Source: Flavobacterium psychrophilum (lineage in GTDB: Bacteria > Bacteroidota > Bacteroidia > Flavobacteriales > Flavobacteriaceae). Taken from it: 64,000 nt of DNA. Below the pieces are notes generated by a model that did not search any database, was not told the DNA's origin, and saw only the letters and a list, made by a program, of their open reading frames with translations. The DNA lies in contig CAMAQD010000015.1 of the NCBI GenBank assembly GCA_945860385.1, positions 33,419 through 97,418 of the forward strand. The letters run 5' to 3'. The position numbers and the translations under genes are program-made. Positions 43,378 through 50,551 of this stretch are shown here, piece by piece. Every line of letters begins with the position of its first letter. Position 1 is the stretch's first letter.

Positions 43378-43652
43378 AAAAAGAATTATCCGATCTAGAA
43401 AAAGACCGTATCATAGAAATGGCTTGGGAAGACCGAACTACTTTTGATGCAATTTTAATGCAATTTGGGTTGAAAGAACAAGAAGTAATCGACTTAATGC
43501 GAATTGAAATGAAACCTTCAAGTTTTAAAATGTGGCGTGAAAGAGTACAAGGTCGCAAAACAAAACACGAAAAACTAAGGGATTTTCAAGAAGGCAGATT
43601 TAAATGCAGCAGACAAAGACAAATCAACAATAATAAAATTTCTAAGAGATAG
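43374..43652 (+). CDS. TIGR03643 (DUF2805) family protein, second copy
   Basis: A 92-aa paralogue of the 9533 gene: DRIIEMAWEDRTTFDAIL, then QFGLKEQEVIDLMRIEMKP and SSFKMWRERVQGRKTKHEK. The start is a TTG that overlaps the aarF stop (TTGA). The tail is basic, unlike the Lys-Pro/acidic tail of the first copy. Function not known. Confidence 0.85.
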   Translation: MKKELSDLEKDRIIEMAWEDRTTFDAILMQFGLKEQEVIDLMRIEMKPSSFKMWRERVQGRKTKHEKLRDFQEGRFKCSRQRQINNNKISKR

Positions 43653-43655
43653 AAT

Positions 43656-44339
43656 ATGAAGAATATAGTAATCATTGGCGGTAGCAAAGGAATTGGAAGC
43701 GCCATTTTGTTGCAACAATTAGAAACCAACATCGTCCATAACATTAGCCGGAATGCTCCAGATATTTCGCATCCAAACCTAAAACATTATTCTATAGATG
43801 TCCTAAAAGATACTCTTCCAGAAATTGAAAACATTGACGTTTTGATATATTGTCCAGGTTCAATTAATTTGAAACCCATTGGCAGTCTAAGTATCGATGA
43901 TTTCAGAAATGATTTCGAAATCAATGTGATTGGTGCTGTAAAAACTATTCAGAAATATTTACCAATACTAAAAAAAGGTACTAATCCATCCATCGTTTTG
44001 TTCAGCACTGTGGCAGCAAAACTAGGAATGCCTTTCCACGCCAGCATCGCAACTGCTAAGGCAGGAATCGAAGGTTTGGTAAAATCACTTGGAGCAGAAC
44101 TAGCTTCTGTAGTAAGAATTAATGCTATTGCTCCCACTATTACGGAAACAACGTTGGCGGCAGGAATCCTACGAAACGATCGAATGAAAGAAAACATGAT
44201 GGAGCGACATCCGATGAAAAACTATTTAAAACCTGAAGAGGTGGCGAGTATGGCCAATTACCTGATTTCAGATCATGCCAAATCAATCTCAGGACAAGTC
44301 TTTGAAATGGATTACGGTATTGTAACGTTCAAAATATAA
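43656..44339 (+). CDS. SDR family oxidoreductase
   Basis: A 227-aa short-chain dehydrogenase. The cofactor motif is GGSKGIGSAI (residues 8-17) and the Ser block is VLFSTVAAKLGMPFHASIA. Where the canonical YxxxK would be, it reads FHASIATAKAGIEGLVKSLG: the Tyr position is occupied by a different residue. The lysine (ATAKAG) is kept. It may be a divergent or reduced-activity SDR. Followed by FolE in the same operon. Confidence 0.85.
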   Translation: MKNIVIIGGSKGIGSAILLQQLETNIVHNISRNAPDISHPNLKHYSIDVLKDTLPEIENIDVLIYCPGSINLKPIGSLSIDDFRNDFEINVIGAVKTIQKYLPILKKGTNPSIVLFSTVAAKLGMPFHASIATAKAGIEGLVKSLGAELASVVRINAIAPTITETTLAAGILRNDRMKENMMERHPMKNYLKPEEVASMANYLISDHAKSISGQVFEMDYGIVTFKI

Positions 44340-44380
44340 AAAGAAAATTAAAATAAATATTTCTACTTAAATAAAATAAA

Positions 44381-44995
44381 ATGATAGCCAAACAAGTAAA
44401 AGGGTACGAAAAAATAGAAAAATACGATACCGAAACCACCACAATACTAGCTGATAACTACCGAAGCATAATTGAAAATTTAGGTGAAAATATCTATAGA
44501 GAAGGTCTCGAAAAAACACCTGAAAGAGCTGCAAAAGCAATGCAATATTTAACTCATGGTTATGGTTTAGACCCTTTAGAAATTCTAAAATCAGCCCTAT
44601 TTACTGAAGATCATAAGCAAATGATTGTCGTGAAAGACATTGAGGTTTATTCTATGTGTGAACACCATATGTTACCATTTTTTGGTAAAGCACATATTGC
44701 TTATATTCCTGATGGAAAAATCGTTGGTTTAAGTAAAATTCCAAGAGTCGTAGATGCTTTTTCAAGAAGAATGCAAGTCCAAGAAAGATTGACCGATGAG
44801 ATCAAAAACTGTATTCAAGAGGCACTTAACCCGCTAGGAGTTGCAGTTGTGATTGAAGCCCAACATATGTGTATGTGTATGCGAGGCATTCAAAAACAAA
44901 ATTCGGTAACTACAACTTCATCTTTTAATGGTGCTTTTGAAAAAAATAAAACCAGAAAAGAATTTATAAGTTTAGTTTCCAATAAATTGAGTTAA
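44381..44995 (+). CDS. folE: GTP cyclohydrolase I
   Basis: A 204-aa FolE that converts GTP to dihydroneopterin triphosphate for folate or other pterins. Zinc and catalytic motifs: [20 protein letters not shown] near 90-108 (Cys and His ligands), [15 protein letters not shown] near 118, and [12 protein letters not shown] near 160 (third ligand). It is the last gene of the TetR-aarF-DUF2805-SDR-folE cluster. A pterin made here may serve a light- or quinone-linked function, which is inference from context. Confidence 0.95.
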   Translation: MIAKQVKGYEKIEKYDTETTTILADNYRSIIENLGENIYREGLEKTPERAAKAMQYLTHGYGLDPLEILKSALFTEDHKQMIVVKDIEVYSMCEHHMLPFFGKAHIAYIPDGKIVGLSKIPRVVDAFSRRMQVQERLTDEIKNCIQEALNPLGVAVVIEAQHMCMCMRGIQKQNSVTTTSSFNGAFEKNKTRKEFISLVSNKLS

Positions 44996-45122
44996 ATTTA
45001 ATGACACCGATAGCGACAAAATAAAAAATTGAACTCTATTGTTGATTGCATTCAATAATGGTAAAACATTATTTAATATTTTTTGTTTTAATCTTTCAGT
45101 TGGTAGATAAATAAAAATCGAC

Positions 45123-45155
45123 AAGGCGATAAGAACATAATCTTATCGCCTTTTT
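45123..45155 (+). terminator. Rho-independent terminator
   Basis: AAGGCGATAAGA / TCTTATCGCCTT with a 6-base loop and a T-run after the folE operon. Confidence 0.85.
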
Positions 45156-45810
45156 AACCCAAAATAATTTTAGGTAAGTTTTCATTCAACCATTTGTATT
45201 TGCTTAAAATCATCACATGAGTCCCTCCTTTTACAACAATGCAGTTTTGAATGTTTTTTATCGGAAAAACATCATCTTCATCACCGTGAATATGGATTAC
45301 ACTTTGATCAGCGATAGTCCTGTCCCACAAAATAACTTGTTCTACAGCCCAATCTAAGTAGCGTTTGTCTCGAACACGAAGAAATTTTTCATACAACTTA
45401 AGACGTTGGTTTATCTTTTCACCAAATGAAAATTTAGACAGGCTTTCGATATTAGCAATCAACTTCGTTGGAATTAGCTTATAAGCTTTTGTCGTTTTGG
45501 CTACTTTCATTCGCAATGGAAACTCCAGATTTGTTTTGGCGCTTGAAATGATAATTACTTTTCTGACTTCAATAAATTGTGATATTTCCTGAACCAAAAT
45601 TCCGCCAAAAGAAACTCCAATTAAAACTGGATTTTGATGCGTAATCTTAGCTGAAATTCTTTTGGCATACTGAGGCAATGTTTCATTATCTAAAGGTATT
45701 TCCCATTCCAAAAGAATCATTTCAAAAACATTGGCAGGTAGAACAATTCGTTCAAAGATAGAGGAACTTGCCGCCAAACCAGGCATAAAATAAACAGGGA
45801 TTTTATCCAT
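45154..45810 (-). CDS. Alpha/beta hydrolase
   Basis: A 218-aa hydrolase fold protein. The nucleophile elbow is GVSFGG (near 84), the acid lies in HGDEDDVFPI (near 178) and the His in GGTHVMIL (near 197). The opening PVYFMPGLAASSSIF provides the oxyanion region. The substrate is unknown. A single gene read against the folE operon; the terminator abuts its stop. Confidence 0.85.
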   Translation of the reverse strand: MDKIPVYFMPGLAASSSIFERIVLPANVFEMILLEWEIPLDNETLPQYAKRISAKITHQNPVLIGVSFGGILVQEISQFIEVRKVIIISSAKTNLEFPLRMKVAKTTKAYKLIPTKLIANIESLSKFSFGEKINQRLKLYEKFLRVRDKRYLDWAVEQVILWDRTIADQSVIHIHGDEDDVFPIKNIQNCIVVKGGTHVMILSKYKWLNENLPKIILG

Positions 45811-46054
45811 AACAGTGTTTTAATGCCAACCGCTATATTAAGTAAGTTTTTTTTGTAAAATTAATTGATTTATTTGAATTCGCTACCGATATACTATTAA
45901 TAATCGTTTGAAATTGAAAATCAAATCAATATCTTTACCTACCATATTAAGGTACTTGAATAAATCAACTCGTTGCTTTCAATTTTGAGATCAAAGTTAA
46001 TTTTAGACCAAAAAACTTTTGGACTAAATACCAACAAAATTAAATTTATTACTA

Positions 46055-46357
46055 ATGGAATCTTCACTCATTATTGAAATCAAGGACAATACTTTTGCCA
46101 GACAATTTGAAACCATAACCAAAAATGGATTGGTGACCGTTGAATATTCTTTTCAGGAGAAAAAAATATTCTTAACAAAAATTAATGTTCCAGAATCCTT
46201 TGATGATGAATTGTTTATTTCTAATTTACTCAAACAAATTATGGCAATAGCCATAGAGCGAAAACTGAAAGTGGTTCCGATACTTCCTAAAATTGTTGTT
46301 TTCTTCAAAAAGAACCCAATTTATAAAGAGTTACTTCCTCCAGGAATTCGACTATAA
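46055..46357 (+). CDS. GNAT-like acetyltransferase (YjdJ-like)
   Basis: A 100-aa protein in the minimal GNAT-like class: VTVEYSFQEKKIFLTKINVP, then FISNLLKQIMAIAIERKLKVVPILP (two pieces) and a final FFKKNPIYKELL. The order matches YjdJ-type GCN5-related proteins, but the acetyl-CoA loop is weak, so it may bind rather than acetylate. Single gene with a bidirectional terminator downstream. Confidence 0.7.
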   Translation: MESSLIIEIKDNTFARQFETITKNGLVTVEYSFQEKKIFLTKINVPESFDDELFISNLLKQIMAIAIERKLKVVPILPKIVVFFKKNPIYKELLPPGIRL

Positions 46358-46395
46358 AAAAGAGGCAATTTCATAATGAGAATAGCCTCTTTTTT
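46356..46395. terminator. Bidirectional terminator
   Basis: AAAAAAGAGGC / GCCTCTTTTTT with an 18-base loop between the GNAT-like gene and the convergent low-complexity gene. Confidence 0.8.
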
Positions 46396-46423
46396 ACATT
46401 AAATATTATACTGATTTTTTAGC

Positions 46424-47572
46424 TTATCTTCTGCCCCCGCGCACGCCGCCGCCGCTTCGAGCTGCCCCGCTGTAACCTCCGCCACTTCGACCACCGCCAC
46501 TAAAGTTACTTCCACTGCTACGATTATTAGCTCCTCCCCTATTGGATGAACTATTAGAAGTTGATGGACGAGAATAGTTATTTGACGCCCCTGATTGACG
46601 TGTTGAAGGATTTGTAGGTCTGGTTGATGGAGATGTCGGTCTGGTTGATGGACTTGTTGGTCGTGTTGAAGGCGAAGTAGGTCTAGTTAAACCTGATCCA
46701 GATTCTCTTGTAGAAGGCCTATTTCCATTATTAGTTGAAGGCCTATTGTTATTTATATTACCCGTAGCTCTATTGCCATTGTTTTTATAATTACCATTTT
46801 TATTGTAATTATTTACAGTATTGGATCTGTTTCGAGTATTTCTATTGTAATTGTTATAATGATTTGAATTATTGATATTAATGTTTACAGATCCGTGATA
46901 TCCGCCATAATAACCACCGTGACAGTGATAATGATTTGACCAATAAACTCCATACATTATTGGAGCCCAAGGGCGGAAATAGGGTGGATAAAATCCAAAA
47001 TAGAAAGGCGAATAATAGGGTACATAAGCGGGTGAATATACATATTGTACAATTGGTGGCGACTGAACCACTACCGTTGTTGTTGTTGTCGTTGTTGCAG
47101 GAAGATTCATTGTTTCTTGTCCGCTATACCCTGGATTTGCAGTAGCAGAACCACCATTTCCTTTTGGCTCAACAACATAATTTTTACCATACAAATCTTC
47201 ATCACCTACGATTTGAATTGCAGCATCTTTTGAAACAAAAATAACCGCAACATCTTGATTCTCAGTTTTATTCACCGCAACCTGAAGAACAAAAGAAAAA
47301 GAATCCCCATCTTTATCAGTAATTACTTTAATGAAATCAACTTTTTTATCATTATTTAAATCTAAATTATTAACAGCTTCTTTATCTGCATTCAACGCAT
47401 TTTCAAAATCTTCTATGGTTTTAGATTTTTGAAAAATTTCCATAACTGCATAAAGATCAAGATTATCACCAGGTAATCCTAAAGATACTGGTTTATCTTT
47501 GGTTTGTGAAAAAATGGGCAAACTAAACGTGCTAGTTAACAATATCGATAAGGCTAAAAAACTATTTTTCAT
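46424..47572 (-). CDS. Low-complexity exported protein with TRPTSPS repeats
   Basis: A 382-aa exported protein. A signal (ALSILLTSTFSLPIFSQ) and an ordered N-terminal domain (about 25-130, DUF-like beta/alpha, ending QVAVNKTENQDVAVIFVSKD) precede a Pro/Tyr-rich linker, a Gly-His-Tyr block, an Asn-rich block and four near-identical TRPTSPS heptads (about 295-325), ending in Gly-Arg. Low-complexity tails of this kind occur on surface or biofilm proteins. No function can be read. Confidence 0.7.
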   Translation of the reverse strand: MKNSFLALSILLTSTFSLPIFSQTKDKPVSLGLPGDNLDLYAVMEIFQKSKTIEDFENALNADKEAVNNLDLNNDKKVDFIKVITDKDGDSFSFVLQVAVNKTENQDVAVIFVSKDAAIQIVGDEDLYGKNYVVEPKGNGGSATANPGYSGQETMNLPATTTTTTTVVVQSPPIVQYVYSPAYVPYYSPFYFGFYPPYFRPWAPIMYGVYWSNHYHCHGGYYGGYHGSVNININNSNHYNNYNRNTRNRSNTVNNYNKNGNYKNNGNRATGNINNNRPSTNNGNRPSTRESGSGLTRPTSPSTRPTSPSTRPTSPSTRPTNPSTRQSGASNNYSRPSTSNSSSNRGGANNRSSGSNFSGGGRSGGGYSGAARSGGGVRGGRR

Positions 47573-47846
47573 ATTTTAGATTTAAAATTAAAACATCTTT
47601 ATTTCAACATTATAGATGCTAAATTACAAATAAATCCTTTTTTCTTAACAATTCTTATCAAATTTTCAAATTTATTCTTTCAAGATTTTTTTTCAAATTT
47701 TCCAAATACCATAATTACTAATTGTTGTTATTGAATCATATTCTTATAAAATCTATGAAAAAAAATTAAATTATTAATTTATTACCTAATATTGAATTAA
47801 ATTTGTTTCTATCAACGCTTTATAAATAATTTTAAACTTACTGTAT

Positions 47847-48347
47847 ATGAAAAACAAGATTTTAACATTAGGATTATTGATCGTTTTCGGCACTTTATCA
47901 ATTTCTTGCAATAAAAAAACAGATGAAGCCCCAGCTGCATCAATAGTCGATAAAGAACAAATAAAAAAGGAAATTCAAGCTATTGAAAATACTTTTGCAG
48001 CACATTACAATTCAAAAAATACAGATAGTATAACCTATTATGCTGATGATGCAAAAAGTTTTTTCATTGGAAGAAATCCAATTATCAGCAAAGACTCGAT
48101 TTTAGAATATTTAAAGAATGATATTAATGGTATAGAAAAAGGAATTAAATTTTCATTTACCACCAATGAAGTACACGTTTCAAATGACGGAATAAATGTC
48201 ACTGAAATTGGGGAATTCAAATTAACAGATTCAACAGGCACAAAAATAGAAAGCGGAAATTATTTCAGTTTATTTGAAAAAAGAAACGGAAAATATGTTT
48301 GCATTAGAGACATAGCCGCTTCAAATATGTCAAGAGATAGTAAATAA
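47847..48347 (+). CDS. NTF2-like/SnoaL lipoprotein (DUF4440-type)
   Basis: A 166-aa lipoprotein (lipobox ISC near residue 21). The mature part is an NTF2-like domain: IENTFAAHYNSKNTDSITYYADDAKSFF (two pieces), then TEIGEFKLTDSTGTKIESG and YFSLFEKRNGKYVCIRDIAAS. These proteins are cone-shaped folds used as enzymes or binding domains; no catalytic residue is obvious. Single gene ended by a strong terminator. Confidence 0.8.
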   Translation: MKNKILTLGLLIVFGTLSISCNKKTDEAPAASIVDKEQIKKEIQAIENTFAAHYNSKNTDSITYYADDAKSFFIGRNPIISKDSILEYLKNDINGIEKGIKFSFTTNEVHVSNDGINVTEIGEFKLTDSTGTKIESGNYFSLFEKRNGKYVCIRDIAASNMSRDSK

Positions 48348-48371
48348 TAATTGAATTATTCAAAATAATTT

Positions 48372-48415
48372 AAGTAAGACATTTCAAAACATTTTGAGGT
48401 GCCTTACTTTTTTTT
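48372..48415 (+). terminator. Rho-independent terminator
   Basis: AAGTAAG / CTTACTT with an inner TCAAAA / TTTTGA stem and eight T. Confidence 0.8.
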
Positions 48416-48530
48416 GTGCTTTTCAAAAGAATTAAAACTGGTTTTTTAGCTTATTGCTCAACTCTCTCTTCAGCAAAATTATTTAAAAAATTCTAACAAA
48501 TAAATGCTCAAACGCATTGGTAGAATAAGT

Positions 48531-48592
48531 AAATTATATAAAAATCATCTGTAATTATATAAAACCAAATCACTAATTGAGGTCTAACTTTA
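48531..48592 (+). promoter_or_regulatory. Regulon site 1: 21-bp direct repeat and -7 box before the phospholipase gene
   Basis: Half-sites AAATTATATAA (48531-48541) and TAATTATATAA (48552-48562), starts 21 bp apart, then TAACTTTA (48585-48592), 23 bp after the second half-site ends. Member of the seven-site family described in the findings. Confidence 0.8.
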
Positions 48593-48613
48593 CAAGTTAA
48601 TAAATCCAAAAAC

Positions 48614-49519
48614 GTGAAATTGCTTAGAGATTGCATTGTATTCTTACTATTTGTGTTGTCCCATTCCAATTCTAATGCACAGATTCAAACTTTATTTAAT
48701 GATAAAGTAGAACTCAAATCGATGGCAGCACGTTGGGAATTAGACTCTACTTCGGCGAGAGGGACGTTTTTAGTAACCCCCTACAAATCAATATATATTT
48801 TGCCTTTTGTGTGGTCTAATAACGTCAATGAAAAGCCTAGTTCTGGAAATGAATCTCCTGATTATATCGCGCCCAATTTAGATTATGACAACTTTGAATT
48901 AAAATTTCAATTGAGTTTTAAAACGAAAATTATACAAAGTTTTTTATGGGGAAAAGCTGACTTATGGGTTGCTTATACGCAAGTTTCACATTGGCAAATT
49001 TATAATGCTGACTTGTCTCGTCCCTTTAGAGAGATAAATTATGAACCAGAAATTATCCTAAATTTTCCTGTGAAATTTAATTTTCTTGGCTTTAAAACCC
49101 GAATGATTGGAGCTTCGTTTAATCACGAATCCAATGGCAAAAGCTTACCTAATACTAGAAGTTGGAACAGAGTGATCTTGTTGGCTGGTTTCGAACGAGA
49201 AAATTGGAATATCTATCTTCGACCGTGGTATGTACTTCCTGATTTAAGAGAAAATCCAGATATTTCTAATTATATTGGTAATGGAGATATGACGGTAATT
49301 TATTCTAAAAATAGAAGTGTTTATACTTTTGAAGGAAGTCATAATTTCAATTTTAAAGGACAAATGAGAGGTAGTGCTGCGTTTTCTTGGTCATATCCGA
49401 TAAAAGGGAATCTTAAAGGATATTTACAGGTTACTCACGGATACGGAAATTCACTTATAGATTATAACAATAATCAAACTACCGTTGGAGTTGGCGTATC
49501 CTTAATTGAATGGCAGTAA
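48614..49519 (+). CDS. pldA: Outer-membrane phospholipase A (OMPLA)
   Basis: A 301-aa outer-membrane beta-barrel lipase. GTG start, signal LRDCIVFLLFVLSHSNSNA. The catalytic motif FNHESNGKSLPNTRSWNR (near 175-195) gives the His-Ser pair and the Asn, then calcium-type positions. It cleaves phospholipids that reach the outer leaflet and so restores lipid asymmetry, matching the MlaE/MlaF pair at the end of the window. It carries regulon site 1 in its promoter. Confidence 0.9.
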   Translation: MKLLRDCIVFLLFVLSHSNSNAQIQTLFNDKVELKSMAARWELDSTSARGTFLVTPYKSIYILPFVWSNNVNEKPSSGNESPDYIAPNLDYDNFELKFQLSFKTKIIQSFLWGKADLWVAYTQVSHWQIYNADLSRPFREINYEPEIILNFPVKFNFLGFKTRMIGASFNHESNGKSLPNTRSWNRVILLAGFERENWNIYLRPWYVLPDLRENPDISNYIGNGDMTVIYSKNRSVYTFEGSHNFNFKGQMRGSAAFSWSYPIKGNLKGYLQVTHGYGNSLIDYNNNQTTVGVGVSLIEWQ

Positions 49520-49952
49520 AAATTTAAACAAATCAAAAAGTTGTAAGCTTCAGGTTATAATAGTTAAAAAAGTGCATTTGCAAATTTTAGGTTTGCACTA
49601 TTAAAATTACAGAAAATTAAGATATCAAATAGTTGTATTAGATTTGCTTTAAGAAATAAATATTTTTTTGGTACAATTTCGTATTGATTGCAGTTTCTTT
49701 ACTGTTCAAATAAGATGTTTTGTAATCGCACAAATTTAACAGGTTAATATCGTACCTTACCAAAATAAGAATGCTATTTAACTTAAATAATTAAGAGAAG
49801 TAAAAGATAAACCACTTGTTTTAGGAATATTCGTCATTTAGCCATAATGAAATCAAAATGTGTGAATTATATAACAATTTTCTGGAATTATATAATCACA
49901 TCGAAAGCGAATCGTTCGACTTTTACAGTAACTATTTTAATAAAACAATAAT
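49520..49952. other. Long spacer upstream of the AraC gene
   Basis: No gene seen in 433 bases. A weak hairpin (AGTGCA / TGCACT, 49571-49600 region) lies near the end of the phospholipase transcript. The right part holds regulon site 2 (49864-49925). The rest is AT-rich without repeats I can define. Confidence 0.5.
49864..49925 (+). promoter_or_regulatory. Regulon site 2: autoregulatory site before the AraC gene
   Basis: Identical half-sites GAATTATATAA at 49864-49874 and 49885-49895 (21 bp apart), with GACTTTTA at 49918-49925, 23 bp on. The first half-site is preceded by GTGT and the second followed by TCACA, making an extra outer inverted repeat. The only fully identical pair in the family. 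Confidence 0.85.
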
Positions 49953-50513
49953 TTGAAATTATATATTAAATACATGGTTAGCAACCGTTGTAAAATGGCG
50001 GTTAAAGAAGAACTAAAAAAACTTGGGCTTCACTACATCGTAGTCGATTTAGGCGAAGTTGATATTATGGAAAATATTTCCATGGAAAAACGAGTTTTAC
50101 TAAAAGCTAACTTACTTCTTTCCGGTCTAGAATTGATGGATGATAAAAGAGCCATGATGATCGAAAAAATCAAAACTATAATTATAGAAATGGTACATCA
50201 TTCGGAAGAAACCATTAAAATCAATTTTTCGGATTATTTGAGTGAAAAAATGAATCACGATTATACATATTTGTCTAACTTGTTTTCAGAAGTACAAGGT
50301 ACTACCATCGAGCAATATATTATTTCTCACAAAATCGAACGCATTAAAGAATTAATTATTTACGGCGAACTTAATATTACCGAAATTGCCTGGAAAATGG
50401 GCTACAGCAGTGTAGCGCATTTATCAAGTCAGTTTAAGAAAGTTACAGGGCTTACTCCTTCTCATTTCAAACAATTGAAAGATAAAAGACGAAGTCCTAT
50501 TGAAGAAATCTAA
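49953..50513 (+). CDS. AraC-family transcriptional regulator
   Basis: A 186-aa regulator. The C-terminal double helix-turn-helix (about 105-180) is clear: IEQYIISHKIERIKELII, then LNITEIAWKMGYSSVAHLSSQFKKVTGLTPSHFK (two pieces). The N-terminal 70 residues (MKLYIKYMVSNRCKMAVKEELKKLGLHYIVVDLGE, in two pieces) resemble a heavy-metal-associated domain in which the first Cys is Ser. A TTG start at 49953 keeps this N-terminus; an ATG at 49974 would remove it. Its own promoter carries the best regulon site, so it is the likely master regulator. The kinase gene follows 38 bases later. Confidence 0.9.
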   Translation: MKLYIKYMVSNRCKMAVKEELKKLGLHYIVVDLGEVDIMENISMEKRVLLKANLLLSGLELMDDKRAMMIEKIKTIIIEMVHHSEETIKINFSDYLSEKMNHDYTYLSNLFSEVQGTTIEQYIISHKIERIKELIIYGELNITEIAWKMGYSSVAHLSSQFKKVTGLTPSHFKQLKDKRRSPIEEI

Positions 50514-50551
50514 AATTCAAAAAGCGTGTACTAATAATTGTGTGAGTAATT

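Noticed and set aside
46936..47233. Plus-strand frames inside the low-complexity gene
   Set aside because: They are shadows of the repetitive Asn/Thr codons on the opposite strand.
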